DNA of 64,000 nucleotides from Glacieibacterium sp038210595 (GTDB lineage Bacteria; Pseudomonadota; Alphaproteobacteria; Sphingomonadales; Sphingomonadaceae): NCBI GenBank assembly GCA_038210595.1, contig JBBQWN010000002.1, positions 62,001-126,000 on the forward strand, read 5' to 3'. The notes under the pieces are model-generated. The model saw nothing but the letters and a program-made list of their open reading frames with translations, made no database searches and was not told where the DNA came from. Position numbers and translations under genes: made by a program. Below are positions 51,877-61,202 of this stretch, piece by piece. The first letter of the stretch is position 1. Each line of letters opens with the position of its first letter.

Positions 51877-52875
51877 ATGCCCGCAGGTTCCTGGCTCCAG
51901 CCCCACCCCGAGGGCATCTATGTCGCGCCCGGCGACTTCTGGATCGATCCGTCGAGCCCGAAGGACCGCGCGCTGATCACCCACGGCCATGCCGACCATG
52001 CCCGCGGCGGCCACTCGAAGGTGCTGGCGACCACCGAGACGCTGGCGATCATGAACGTCCGCTACGGCGAGCAGCTTGGCGGGCAGGGCGTCCGCTACGG
52101 CGAGACCGTGCAGGTCGGCGACGTCTCGGCGCGGTTCGTGCCCGCCGGCCATGTGCTGGGCTCGGCCCAGATCGTGCTGGAGCACAAGGGCGAGCGCATC
52201 GTCGTCTCGGGCGACTACAAGCGCCGGCCCGACCCGACCTGCGCGCTGTTCGAACCCGTGCCCTGCGACATCTTCGTTACCGAGGCGACCTTCGGCCTAC
52301 CGGTGTTCCGCCACCCCGACACGACGGGCGAGGCCAACAAGGCGCTGACCGCGCTCGCCGCCAACCCGGAGCGCTGCGTGCTGATCGGTGCCTATGCGCT
52401 CGGCAAGGCGCAGCGCGTCATCGGCGAACTGCGCGCCCTCGGACACGACGCGCCGATCTACATCCACGGCGCGCTGCAACGCCTGTGCGACCTCTACGCC
52501 AGCTTCGGCGTCGAGCTGGGCGACCTCCGCCCCGCCGCGGGCCTGAAGGCCGCCGAAATGAAGGGCGCCATCGTCATGTGTCCGCCGTCCGCCCTCAACG
52601 ACCGCTGGAGCCGCCGCCTGCCCGACCCCATCACTGCGATGGCGAGCGGCTGGATGCGCGTCCGCCAGCGCGCCGTGCAGAAGATGGTCGAGCTGCCCCT
52701 GATCATCTCCGACCACGCCGACTGGACCGAGCTGACCGACACCTGCACCGAACTCGCCCCCAACGAGGTCTGGGTGACGCACGGCCGCGAGGAGGCGCTC
52801 GTCCACTGGTGCCAGACCCGCCAGATGAAGGCGCGGGCGCTCGACCTGGTGGGAATGGACGACGAGGACGACTAA
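51877..52875 (+). CDS. Ligase-associated DNA damage response exonuclease (MBL/beta-CASP)
   Basis: This 332-residue metallo-beta-lactamase-fold nuclease starts at ATG 51877 (MPAGSWLQPHPEGIYVAPGDFWIDP), 16 bases after the protease stop. The metal motif is HGHADHARGGH; VPAGHVLGSAQIVL, VVSGDYKRRPDPTC and a later ISDHADWTEL give the remaining ligands. The sequence matches the mRNA-3'-end-processing-like exonuclease of the ligase-associated cluster. In most genomes the ATP-dependent DNA ligase gene follows immediately; here the next gene is a convergent regulator 12 bases away. Confidence 0.93.
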   Translation: MPAGSWLQPHPEGIYVAPGDFWIDPSSPKDRALITHGHADHARGGHSKVLATTETLAIMNVRYGEQLGGQGVRYGETVQVGDVSARFVPAGHVLGSAQIVLEHKGERIVVSGDYKRRPDPTCALFEPVPCDIFVTEATFGLPVFRHPDTTGEANKALTALAANPERCVLIGAYALGKAQRVIGELRALGHDAPIYIHGALQRLCDLYASFGVELGDLRPAAGLKAAEMKGAIVMCPPSALNDRWSRRLPDPITAMASGWMRVRQRAVQKMVELPLIISDHADWTELTDTCTELAPNEVWVTHGREEALVHWCQTRQMKARALDLVGMDDEDD

Positions 52876-52887
52876 GCGCGGCTCGGG

Positions 52888-53700
52888 TTATCCCAGCGCG
52901 GCCCGGAATCGCCTGCTCCCTGCCACCACAGCGCCCCCCGCCAGCGTCGCCTCGAAATCGCCCGACGGCGTACCCGCAACCGCTGTTACCGCGTCGCGGC
53001 GGACGAGGCGGGAGCGGTGAATACGGACGAAGCCGTGGATCGCCAGCTCGGCTTCGACCGACGCCAGCGTGGCGCGGTGGAGGACGGGGCCGCGGGCGGT
53101 GTGCAGTTCGACATAGTTGCCGGCGGCCTCGACCCGTTCGATCTCGGTCGCGGTGAACCAGTGACGCCGGCTGCCGTCGCGGACCTCCAGGCGCCAGGGC
53201 AGGGCGATCGCTGCGACCGGTGAAGCCGCCGCCGCCCATAGGTCGATGAGGACGCCGACACCGATCAGCATCAGCGCGACCAGCAGGTCCTTGCGATATT
53301 CATAGAGCAACTGAGTCGCCGACCAGTCGGGCGTGTAGTGGCTGCCAAGCAAGGTATAGATTGGCGGGCGCAGGGCCGCCATCCACAGCAGATGCACCGC
53401 CGAAACCGGCAGCGTCAGCGCCAGATAGGCCGCCGCCGTTCCCGGCCATGGCAGGTGCGGTGGCCGCAACCAGCGCGCCACCGACCACAGCAGCGGCATG
53501 ACCAGAATCCAGAAGCTGGAGCTGCTCAGCTCCCAAACCCACGGCTCCCAGGCGTCCAGGCGGGCGCCCGCCCCGCCGGCGTCATGCAAAGTGCTGGCGG
53601 CATTGACCGCGCTGATGACCAGCGCGACCGCCGTTGCGACCAGCCAGCCCAGCCGGCGGCGGCGACTCGTCCCTGCGCAGCTGCCGCTCGTCCCGCTCAC
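52888..53700 (-). CDS. LytTR-domain membrane transcriptional regulator
   Basis: This 270-residue protein starts at a GTG (53700). Four hydrophobic segments (LGWLVATAVALVISAVNA, FWILVMPLLWSVARWL, AAYLALTLPVSAVHLLWMA, LLVALMLIGVGVLIDLWA) form a membrane sensor. It is followed by a LytTR DNA-binding domain (TEIERVEAAGNYVELHTA, LASVEAELAIHGFVRIHRSRLVRRDAV). No receiver domain is present, so it is not a standard response regulator. Membrane-bound LytTR regulators of this type are common in Sphingomonadales and often control the adjacent gene; here an acyltransferase gene lies divergently, 107 bases away. Confidence 0.88.
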   Translation of the reverse strand: MSGTSGSCAGTSRRRRLGWLVATAVALVISAVNAASTLHDAGGAGARLDAWEPWVWELSSSSFWILVMPLLWSVARWLRPPHLPWPGTAAAYLALTLPVSAVHLLWMAALRPPIYTLLGSHYTPDWSATQLLYEYRKDLLVALMLIGVGVLIDLWAAAASPVAAIALPWRLEVRDGSRRHWFTATEIERVEAAGNYVELHTARGPVLHRATLASVEAELAIHGFVRIHRSRLVRRDAVTAVAGTPSGDFEATLAGGAVVAGSRRFRAALG

Positions 53701-53807
53701 CCCGCCTCCGTCCCTGCCGCGCCGCCGGACATCCCCCGGGTGGCGACCGCGCGCCCTGGTCCGCCATAGCTTTCGGGCCGCCGTCCAGCAAACGCCGGAG
53801 ACCGACC

Positions 53808-54965
53808 ATGACAGACCGCCGCTACGACCTCGACTGGCTGCGCATCGCCGCCTTCGCGCTGCTCATCCTCTACCATGTCGGCATGGTGTTCGTGACGTGG
53901 GACTTTCATATCAAGACCGCCCATCCGGCGCGCTGGGTCGAAGCCCCGATGCTGCTGCTCAACGCCTGGCGGTTGCCGCTGCTGTTCCTGATCTCGGGCG
54001 CGGCGTCGCGCTTCCTGATGACGAAGACGGCGGGCGGCTTCGCGGGCTCCCGCAGCGCGCGGCTGCTGTGGCCGCTGTTGTTCGCGGTGGCGGTCGTGGT
54101 GCCGCCGCAGGCGTGGGTCGATGTCACGCTCAACCACGGCTATGCGGGCAGCTTCCTGGAATTCTGGAGCGGCGATTACTGGCGCTTCGACAAGGCGCTC
54201 GGGATCGTCGTGCCGACCTACAACCACCTGTGGTTCGTGGCGTATCTGTGGTGCTACACGATGCTGCTCGCGGGCGGTGCGGCGCTGCTCCGCGGACGCT
54301 CGCTGCAGGCCGGCTTCGACCGGTTGTTCGGCGGCTGGCGGCTCGTCGCGCTGCCGCTCGCCTGGTTCGCGGCGGAGCGCGTCGGGCTCAACGACCGCTT
54401 CCCCGAGACCCATGCGCTGATCGACGACTGGGGCATCCACCTGGTCTATGGCTTCGCCTTTGCGATGGGGGTCGGCCTGGCCGGCAGCCGCACGGCCTGG
54501 GCGACGATCGACCGGGTTTGGCCGTACGCCGGGGCGGCGGCGCTGGCCGGCTGGGCCGTTGTGGCGTGGGGCGACCTGATGGTCGCCGACGATGCGGTCT
54601 GGAACCCGGCGACGCTGGCGGCGGTGCGGGTCATGCGCAGCGTCCAGTTGTGGGGCGCGATCCTGGCGTTGCTCGGCTTCGCCCATCGCTATTGGAACCG
54701 CGACCATCCGTGGCGCGCGACGCTGAACGAAGCGGTGTTCCCGGCCTATATCGCGCACCAGACGATCATCATCGTGGTGGAATACGGGCTGCGCCCCGCC
54801 GCGCTGCCGGGCTGGGCCGAGTTCGTGATCCTGGTCGCGGTCACCACGGCGGGCTGCGCACTGTTCTATCTCGCGGCGCGCCAGCTGCCGTGGCTGCGCC
54901 CGTTCGCGGGCCTGCGCGCGCGGGGTCGCGCCGGGGCGGCGGGGAGGCTATCACCGGTGGCGTGA
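53808..54965 (+). CDS. Acyltransferase 3 family membrane protein
   Basis: This 385-residue protein starts at ATG 53808 (MTDRRYDLDWLRIAAFALLILYHVGM). The family signature RYDLDWLRIxA with the catalytic-type His in LYHVGM is present, followed by about ten membrane helices. Features include NAWRLPLLFLISGAASRF and a C-terminal EAVFPAYIAHQTIIIVVEYGL. Such enzymes O-acylate surface glycans or glucans (OpgC-like). Substrate unknown. It overlaps the TauE start (GTGA), suggesting co-translation with the transporter downstream. Confidence 0.9.
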   Translation: MTDRRYDLDWLRIAAFALLILYHVGMVFVTWDFHIKTAHPARWVEAPMLLLNAWRLPLLFLISGAASRFLMTKTAGGFAGSRSARLLWPLLFAVAVVVPPQAWVDVTLNHGYAGSFLEFWSGDYWRFDKALGIVVPTYNHLWFVAYLWCYTMLLAGGAALLRGRSLQAGFDRLFGGWRLVALPLAWFAAERVGLNDRFPETHALIDDWGIHLVYGFAFAMGVGLAGSRTAWATIDRVWPYAGAAALAGWAVVAWGDLMVADDAVWNPATLAAVRVMRSVQLWGAILALLGFAHRYWNRDHPWRATLNEAVFPAYIAHQTIIIVVEYGLRPAALPGWAEFVILVAVTTAGCALFYLAARQLPWLRPFAGLRARGRAGAAGRLSPVA

Positions 54966-55879
54966 ACCTTTACCTCCCCATCGCCGAGATGTCGGTCAAC
55001 TGGCTGGTGATCATCGGCCTGGGCGCGGGTGTCGGTTTTCTGTCGGGGATGTTCGGGGTCGGTGGCGGCTTCCTGACGACGCCGCTGCTGATCTTCTACG
55101 GCATCCCGCCCGCCATCGCGGTGGCCAGCGCGGCGACGCAGATCACCGGCTCCAGCGTGTCTGGGGCGCTCGCCTATTGGCGGCGGGGCGGCGTCGACGT
55201 GCCGATGGGGCTGGTGCTGACGGCGGGCGGTATCGCCGGGGCGGGACTGGGATCGGTGGCGTTCGCCTGGCTGAAGACGCTCGGCCAGATCGATGTAACG
55301 ATCAACATCATCTACGTGCTGTTCCTCGGCATCGTCGGCGGGCTGATGCTGCGCGAGGCGCTCGGTGCGGTGCGCAAGGCGCGCGCCGGCGTGGCGGGCA
55401 AGGGCCGCCTGCACCCGCACCAGCCGTGGCTCGCGGCGCTGCCGTGGCGGGTGCGCTTCTACAAGTCCGGCCTGTACATCTCGCCGCTGGCCCCCTTCGC
55501 GCTGGGGCTGCTGGTCGGCATCCTGACCGTCATCATGGGTGTCGGCGGCGGCTTCATCATCGTGCCCGCGATGATCTACCTGCTCGGCATGTCGACCGGC
55601 GTGGTGGTCGGCACCAGCCTGTTCAACATCGTCTTCGTCACCGCCGCGACGACCCTGCTCCACTCGGTCGAATCGCAGTCGGTCGACATCGTGCTGGCGA
55701 TGCTGCTGCTGGTCGGCGGCGTCGTCGGGGCGCAGTTCGGGGTGCGCGCCGCGCAGACGCTGCCGCCCGAGCGGCTGCGGCTGTTCCTTGCACTGATCGT
55801 CGTCGCGGTGGCGATCCGCCTCGCCATCGGCCTGACCTGGCGGCCGGCCGAGCTGTTCACGGTGTACGGCCCGACATGA
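54962..55879 (+). CDS. TauE/SafE-family sulfite/organosulfonate exporter
   Basis: This 305-residue permease starts at a GTG overlapping the previous stop. It has about eight membrane helices with the duplicated signature: SGMFGVGGGFLTTPLLIFYG in the first half and IMGVGGGFIIVPAMIYLLG in the second. Family members export sulfite, sulfoacetate or related anions. It overlaps the next gene, a TIGR02186 protein, by four bases; this pairing recurs in alphaproteobacteria, which supports a functional link. Confidence 0.93.
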   Translation: MNLYLPIAEMSVNWLVIIGLGAGVGFLSGMFGVGGGFLTTPLLIFYGIPPAIAVASAATQITGSSVSGALAYWRRGGVDVPMGLVLTAGGIAGAGLGSVAFAWLKTLGQIDVTINIIYVLFLGIVGGLMLREALGAVRKARAGVAGKGRLHPHQPWLAALPWRVRFYKSGLYISPLAPFALGLLVGILTVIMGVGGGFIIVPAMIYLLGMSTGVVVGTSLFNIVFVTAATTLLHSVESQSVDIVLAMLLLVGGVVGAQFGVRAAQTLPPERLRLFLALIVVAVAIRLAIGLTWRPAELFTVYGPT

Positions 55880-56628
55880 GGCCGCTGATCCTGGTGCTCG
55901 CCTGGGCGCTGTGCGTCGGGGCCGCGCCGATCCGCCTGATCACCGACATCAGCCAGCGCCGCATCGACATCGTCTACACCTTCCGCGGCGCCGAGCTGCT
56001 GGTCTTCGGCGCGATCCAGTATCCGCGCGGCAGCGTGCCCGACGAGCCGCCCGGCCTCGCCATCGTGGTCAGAGGCCCGCCGGTGCCGATCACCGTCCGC
56101 AAGAAGGCGCGGGTGGCGGGCATCTGGGTCAACACCGACAGCGTCCGGTTCGAGACCGCGCCCGGCTTCTACGCCGTCGCCACCTCGGCCCCGATCCGCA
56201 GCCTCGTCGACGAGCGCACCGCGGCGATCTACGAGATCGGCGTCTCCAACCTCCAGCTGTCGCCGGCCAGCGGCAACGCGCGCGCGCAGACCAGCGAGTT
56301 CGAACAGGGCCTGGTCGCGCTACGCCGCCGCACGGGACTGTACGCCGAGCACGAGGGTGACGTCGGCGTGACGCAGAACGTCCTCTACCGCGCCCGCATC
56401 GCCATCCCCAGCGCCGTGCCGGTCGGCGACTATACCGCGGAAATCTTCCTGATCCGCCGCGGCAAGGTCATCGCCCATTCCGCGACGCCGATCAGCATCG
56501 ACAAGTCCGGCTTCGAACGCTGGGTCTATGTCTTCAGCCGCCAGTACGCGCTGCTGTACGGGCTGGTCGCGGTGGCGCTGGCGCTGCTGGCCGGCTGGCT
56601 GGCGGGCCTGGTGGTGCGGCGGACCTGA
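55876..56628 (+). CDS. TIGR02186-family transmembrane protein
   Basis: This 250-residue protein starts at ATG 55876. It has a signal peptide (MRPLILVLAWALCVGA), a beta-rich periplasmic part (ITDISQRRIDIVYTFRGAELLVFGAI, PVPITVRKKARVAGIWVN, NVLYRARIAIPSAVPVGDY), and a C-terminal membrane helix (YALLYGLVAVALALLAGWLAG). This matches the alphaproteobacterial TIGR02186 family, found next to TauE/SafE permeases. It may be a periplasmic accessory of the exporter; the mechanism is unknown. Confidence 0.9.
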   Translation: MRPLILVLAWALCVGAAPIRLITDISQRRIDIVYTFRGAELLVFGAIQYPRGSVPDEPPGLAIVVRGPPVPITVRKKARVAGIWVNTDSVRFETAPGFYAVATSAPIRSLVDERTAAIYEIGVSNLQLSPASGNARAQTSEFEQGLVALRRRTGLYAEHEGDVGVTQNVLYRARIAIPSAVPVGDYTAEIFLIRRGKVIAHSATPISIDKSGFERWVYVFSRQYALLYGLVAVALALLAGWLAGLVVRRT

Positions 56629-56658
56629 GGCGCGAAAACGAAGCGGCCCCAACCCGCC

Positions 56659-57651
56659 TTACGCGACCTGCCGCCACGCCCCCGGGCTGATCCCGACAAC
56701 CCGCCGGAACGCCCGGCTGAACGCCGCCTCGCTGTCATAGCCGACATCGGCCGCGATGCTGGCCAGCGGTTCGCGGCCGCCGCGCAGGCGGTTGCTCGCC
56801 AGCTGCATCCGCCAGCCGGTCAGATACTCCATCGGCGGCATCTCGAGCAGGTCGCCGAAACGCTCGGCCAGAACAGACCGCGAGGTGCCGGCTGCATCCG
56901 CCAGGCCGTCGACGGTCCACTTGCGCGCCGGCTCGCGGTGGAGGGCGGTTAGCGCGCGGCTGACCAGCGGGTCGCGGCTGGCGGCCAGCAGGCCCTTGGC
57001 ATCCTCGGGCAAGGCCGCCGCATGGCTCCGCAGCATCTCGACGAACAGCAACTCCATCAACCGGCCCAGCATCAGTTGCAGCGCCGGTGTCGCGGCCCCT
57101 TCCAGCTCGCGGATCAGGGTGGCGGCGGCCGTCGCAACCGGTCCGGCAACATGCCCGTCGCTCGCCCGCTTGACGATCAGTGGCGGCAACGAGCGGAACA
57201 GCGGCGTCGCCATCAGTTCGGCCGACTCGAGGAAGCCGCAGATCAGCCGTGTCTCCGCACCGCTGCCGGGCTTCTGGCACAGCATCACGCCGGGAATCGG
57301 ACCGGGCGAAATCAGCGTCATCGCATCGACGAAGCCATCGTGCTCGCCCTGCCAGAACCGGTGTTCCTGGGTGAACGGCAGCAGGATCATGTCGCCCGCG
57401 CGCAAGGCGGTTTCGGTGCCGCCCGGCATCGCCAGCGTGCAGGCACCCTCGGCGATGAAGTGGAAGACGCTGACATGATGTAGTCGGGCCTGCGGTGTCC
57501 CCTCGTCCCAGCGCTTCGGGCTGATGACGCCAAAGGGTGCGGCGAAGCGCCCGTCCATGAAGACCGAGCCGTTGAGGCGCACGCCCTGCAGAACGTCGGC
57601 GATGACATCGCCGGTCGGTGTTTCGGCAAGCATTTGCGGCGTTCCGGTCAT
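56659..57651 (-). CDS. AraC-family transcriptional regulator with cupin sensor
   Basis: This 330-residue regulator has an N-terminal AraC-type cupin (FHFIAEGACTLAMPGG, LRAGDMILLPFTQEHRFW) and a C-terminal double helix-turn-helix (WTVDGLADAAGTSRSVLAERF, MEYLTGWRMQLASNRL, LASIAADVGYDSEAAFSRAFRR). It belongs to the cupin_6 subgroup whose members often control stress or detoxification genes. It is divergent from a small tautomerase gene, with 91 bases between starts, and probably regulates it and itself. Confidence 0.93.
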   Translation of the reverse strand: MTGTPQMLAETPTGDVIADVLQGVRLNGSVFMDGRFAAPFGVISPKRWDEGTPQARLHHVSVFHFIAEGACTLAMPGGTETALRAGDMILLPFTQEHRFWQGEHDGFVDAMTLISPGPIPGVMLCQKPGSGAETRLICGFLESAELMATPLFRSLPPLIVKRASDGHVAGPVATAAATLIRELEGAATPALQLMLGRLMELLFVEMLRSHAAALPEDAKGLLAASRDPLVSRALTALHREPARKWTVDGLADAAGTSRSVLAERFGDLLEMPPMEYLTGWRMQLASNRLRGGREPLASIAADVGYDSEAAFSRAFRRVVGISPGAWRQVA

Positions 57652-57742
57652 GGCAGCGGGGGCGGCGGCGCTGCTAGCCCATTACCCGGCGGCGGCGCGC
57701 TTTTCCAGTGCCGTAACGAAACGCCTGCCAAGGAGACACGAC

Positions 57743-57955
57743 ATGCCACTCGTCAACATCGAAGTCATCAAGGACGTTTTCACTCCGGCGCAGAAGCGCA
57801 CGCTGATCGAACGCGTCACCGACGCGATGGTGTCGGTCGAGGGTGAAGCGCTACGCGGCGTCACCTGGGTCCGCATCCAAGAATTCGAGCAGGGCAACTG
57901 GGCGATCGGCGGCACGCCGCTGAGCGCTGCCGACGTGCACGCGCTGGCGGCCTGA
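57743..57955 (+). CDS. 4-oxalocrotonate tautomerase-family small enzyme
   Basis: This 70-residue protein starts at ATG 57743 after AAGGAGA. Removal of Met exposes the catalytic Pro1 (MPLVNIEVIKDVFTPAQK). Helix TLIERVTDAMVSVEG and strand GVTWVRIQEFEQGNWAIGG complete the beta-alpha-beta subunit. Such tautomerases act on 2-hydroxymuconate-like or haloacrylate substrates. Its real substrate is unknown. It faces an AraC regulator. Confidence 0.88.
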   Translation: MPLVNIEVIKDVFTPAQKRTLIERVTDAMVSVEGEALRGVTWVRIQEFEQGNWAIGGTPLSAADVHALAA

Positions 57956-57963
57956 GCCGGGCA

Positions 57964-58000
57964 CCCCGCACCGTGCACCCGCAAGGGGCCCGGTGCGGGG
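57964..58000. terminator. Hairpin between convergent tautomerase and kup genes
   Basis: A perfect 10-bp stem (CCCCGCACCG against CGGTGCGGGG) with an inner CCC-GCAA-GGG hairpin lies between the two stops, six bases from kup. It has no T-run on either strand but could end transcription in both directions. Confidence 0.5.
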
Positions 58001-58006
58001 ATGTCG

Positions 58007-59911
58007 CTAAATTTCGACCTGGCTGCCCAGCTCAACAACGCGGTTGGTCGGCAGCTTGAAGAATTCCATCGCGGTTTCGGCGTTCCGGAGCATCCAGGCG
58101 AACAGCTTCTCGCGCCAGATCGCCATGCCGGGCCGGTCGCTGGCGAGCAGGGTCTGCCGGGCGAGGAAGAAGCTGGTGTCCATCATCTTCAGCTTCGGTC
58201 CGCAGTTCTCGACCTTCTTGAGCACCGCGGGCACGTCGAGCTCCTGCATGAAGCCATAGCGGATGACGATGCGGTAGAAGTCCGACCCCAGGTCGCGCAC
58301 CTCGATCCGATCCTCATCGTCGACGTACGGCACCTCGTCGATGACCACGGTCAGGATCATGATGCGCTCGTGCAGCACCTTGTTGTGCTTCAGATTGTGG
58401 AGCAGCGCGTGAGGCACGCCGGTCGGGCTGCTGGTCATGAACACCGCGGTGCCGGGCACCCGGGTGGCGGCGGTGGCGGCGGACTTGATGAACACCTCGA
58501 TTGGCATGGCGCTCTCGCGCAGCCGCAGCATCATCAGGTGACGACCCTTCGCCCAGGTGGTCAGGAAGGTGAAGACCAGCGCGCCGACCGCCAGCGGGAA
58601 CCAGCCGCCATCGGGGATCTTGGTCAGGTTCGACGCGAGATAGGCAATGTCGATCAGGATGAAGGTGCCGATACTCAGCACCGTTAGCGGCAGGCTCCAC
58701 TTCCAGACGCGGAAGACCAGCACCGACATCATGCAGGTGGTGATGAACATCGTGCCGGTCACGGCGATGCCATAGGCCGACGCGAGGTTGCCCGAATTCT
58801 TGAACATCACGACGATCAGGATGACCATGCCGAGCAGCACCCAGTTGACCAGCGGGATGTAGATCTGCCCCGCCGCGCTCGCCGACGTATGGTTGATCTT
58901 CAGGCGCGGCAGGAAGCCGAGCTGGACCGCCTGCTGGGTGACCGAATAGGCCCCCGAGATGACCGCCTGGCTGGCGATGATCGTCGCCATGGTCGCCAGG
59001 AAGACCAACGGCAGCCGGCCCCACTCCGGCGCCATCAGGAAGAACGGATTGCGGATCGTGCTCGGGTCGTCGAGCAGCAGCGCGCTCTGGCCGAAATAAT
59101 TGAGCAGCAGCGCGGGCAGGACGAACAGCAACCAGCTCCGCTGGATCGGCTTGCGGCCGAAATGGCCCATGTCGGCGTACAGCGCCTCCGCCCCGGTCAC
59201 CGACAGCACCACCGAACCGAGCGCCAGGAAGCCAAGCATCGGATCGATCTCGAAAAAGCGAAAGGCCCAATAGGGGTTCAGCGCCAGCAGGATTTCGGGG
59301 CGGGCGATCAGCGAATTGACGCCCATGACCGCGATGACGATGAAATAGACGACCATGATCGGCGCGAACAGCGCGCCCACCTTGGCCGAACCGCGCGCCT
59401 GGATCAGGAACAGGCCGATCAGGATGACGATAGCGATCGGCAAGACCAGCGGGGCCAGGTTCGACTGGACGACGACCAGCCCCTCGACCGCCGACAGGAC
59501 GGAGATCGCCGGGGTGATGATGCAGTCGCCGTAGAACAGCGCCGTCGCCAGCACGCCGAGCAGCACCAGCCCCTTCGACCAGCTCGACCCCGGCGTCATC
59601 CGGTTGATCAGCGCCAGCAGGGCCAGCGACCCGCCCTCGCCGCGGTTGTCGGCGCGCAGGATCAGCAGGATGTATTTCAGTGTAACGATGATCGTCATCG
59701 TCCAGAAGATCAGGCTCATGACGCCGAAGACATGCAGCCGGTCGACGGTCAACGGGTGGTGGCCGACGAACGATTCCTTCAGCGCGTACAGCGGGCTGGT
59801 GCCGATGTCGCCGAACACCACGCCGATGGCGCCCAGCGCCAGCTTGGTCATGCTCTGCGGGGCGTGATGCCCGGCCTTGCTATCGACCGGAATTGCGGCT
59901 GTTGCGCTCAT
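58007..59911 (-). CDS. kup: Potassium transporter Kup
   Basis: This 634-residue potassium/proton symporter begins its membrane part with LALGAIGVVFGDIGTSPLYALKE, the Kup signature. It continues with about twelve helices (LALINRMTPGSSW, YGDCIITPAISVLSAVEGL, ADMGHFGRKPIQRSW, GAYSVTQQAVQLGFLPRL), then a C-terminal cytoplasmic domain (GTAVFMTSSPTGVPHALLHNLKHNKVLHE). Length is normal. Low-affinity constitutive potassium uptake is expected. It is a single gene, divergent from ald. Confidence 0.97.
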   Translation of the reverse strand: MSATAAIPVDSKAGHHAPQSMTKLALGAIGVVFGDIGTSPLYALKESFVGHHPLTVDRLHVFGVMSLIFWTMTIIVTLKYILLILRADNRGEGGSLALLALINRMTPGSSWSKGLVLLGVLATALFYGDCIITPAISVLSAVEGLVVVQSNLAPLVLPIAIVILIGLFLIQARGSAKVGALFAPIMVVYFIVIAVMGVNSLIARPEILLALNPYWAFRFFEIDPMLGFLALGSVVLSVTGAEALYADMGHFGRKPIQRSWLLFVLPALLLNYFGQSALLLDDPSTIRNPFFLMAPEWGRLPLVFLATMATIIASQAVISGAYSVTQQAVQLGFLPRLKINHTSASAAGQIYIPLVNWVLLGMVILIVVMFKNSGNLASAYGIAVTGTMFITTCMMSVLVFRVWKWSLPLTVLSIGTFILIDIAYLASNLTKIPDGGWFPLAVGALVFTFLTTWAKGRHLMMLRLRESAMPIEVFIKSAATAATRVPGTAVFMTSSPTGVPHALLHNLKHNKVLHERIMILTVVIDEVPYVDDEDRIEVRDLGSDFYRIVIRYGFMQELDVPAVLKKVENCGPKLKMMDTSFFLARQTLLASDRPGMAIWREKLFAWMLRNAETAMEFFKLPTNRVVELGSQVEI

Positions 59912-60104
59912 AGACTCGGTGTAACGAATGGCTCGCGCGCAAGGATGCGCGACCGGTTGCCGCGAAGGATCACGATTGCATGCTCGGCTGGCCCCGGACG
60001 CTCAAGGCGCGGGGCCTTAGCACCGCCCCGCAACCATAGCAACGAGGCGACAGCACCGCATCGCGGCGTTATAGCCGCGGCGTCCAGATAACGGAGTTTC
60101 AGCC

Positions 60105-61202
60105 ATGCACGTCGGTGTTCCCAAGGAGATCAAGATTCACGAATACCGCGTCGGCCTGACGCCGTCATCGGTCGCCGAGCTGACCGCCGCCGGCCACGCG
60201 GTCACGGTCGAGACCGGGGCGGGAATGGGCATCGATTTCACCGACGACGACTACCGCGCCGCCGGTGCGACGATCGCGCCCGACGCCAAGACGATCTTCG
60301 CCAACGCCGACCTGATCGTGAAGGTCAAGGAGCCGCAGCTCCACGAATGCGCGATGCTGCGGCAGGGGCAGACGCTGTTCACCTATCTCCACCTCGCCGC
60401 CGACAAGCCGCAGGCGGAAGCGCTGATGCACAGCCATGCGATCTGCATCGCCTATGAGACGGTCACCGAGCGCGCCGGCGGCCTGCCGCTGCTGCGCCCG
60501 ATGTCGGAAGTCGCGGGCCGCATGTCGGTGCAGGTCGGCGCGCACTACCTCGAGAAGGAGCAGGGCGGCCGCGGCATTCTGCTCGGCGGTGTTCCCGGCG
60601 TCGCGCCGGCGCGGGTGGCGATTCTCGGCGGCGGCGTCTCGGGCATTAATGCCGCGCAGATGGCGGTGGGCCTGCGCGCCGACGTCACCATCTACGACAT
60701 CTCCACCAGCCGCCTCGCCGAGATCGACGAGATGTTCTCAGGCCGGGTCAAGACCGTCTATTCGTCGAAGGCCGCGATCGAGGCGATGCTGGAAAGCGCG
60801 CACGTCGTCATCGGCGCGGTGCTGATCCCCGGTGCCGCCGCCCCGAAGCTGATCACCCGCGACATGCTGAAGCTGATGAAGCGCGGCAGCGTGCTGGTCG
60901 ACATCGCCATCGACCAGGGCGGCTGCTTCGAAACCTCGCGCCCGACTACGCACCAGGACCCGGTGTACGTGGTCGACGGCATCATCCACTATTGCGTCGC
61001 CAACATGCCCGGCGCGGTGGCGCGCACCTCGGCGTTTGCGCTCAACAACGCGACGCTGCCGTTCGTGTTGCGCCTCGCCAACCTCGGCGCGGAGGCAGCG
61101 ATGGCCGCCGACCCGCACCTCGCCGCCGGCCTCAACGTCGCGGGCGGCAAGATCCGCCACGCCGCGGTGGCGGAGGCGCTGGGCCTGGAGTTCGTGCCGT
61201 GA
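60105..61202 (+). CDS. ald: Alanine dehydrogenase
   Basis: This 365-residue enzyme oxidises L-alanine to pyruvate and ammonia with NAD. It starts MHVGVPKEIKIHEYRVGLTP, with the active-site Arg of the EYRVGLTP motif and Lys in IVKVKEPQ. It continues FTYLHLAADK (catalytic His), the Rossmann motif VAILGGGVSGINAAQMA, and ITRDMLKLMKRGSVLVDIAIDQGGC with the conserved Asp. An ACGGAG site precedes the ATG. The stop overlaps the next gene's GTG (GTGA), so the DJ-1-like gene downstream is in the same operon. Confidence 0.97.
   Translation: MHVGVPKEIKIHEYRVGLTPSSVAELTAAGHAVTVETGAGMGIDFTDDDYRAAGATIAPDAKTIFANADLIVKVKEPQLHECAMLRQGQTLFTYLHLAADKPQAEALMHSHAICIAYETVTERAGGLPLLRPMSEVAGRMSVQVGAHYLEKEQGGRGILLGGVPGVAPARVAILGGGVSGINAAQMAVGLRADVTIYDISTSRLAEIDEMFSGRVKTVYSSKAAIEAMLESAHVVIGAVLIPGAAAPKLITRDMLKLMKRGSVLVDIAIDQGGCFETSRPTTHQDPVYVVDGIIHYCVANMPGAVARTSAFALNNATLPFVLRLANLGAEAAMAADPHLAAGLNVAGGKIRHAAVAEALGLEFVP

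Noticed and set aside
53498..54961. In-frame upstream extension of the TauE/SafE frame
   Set aside because: It covers the acyltransferase gene in another frame and has no family features; the GTG at 54962 fits the permease start.
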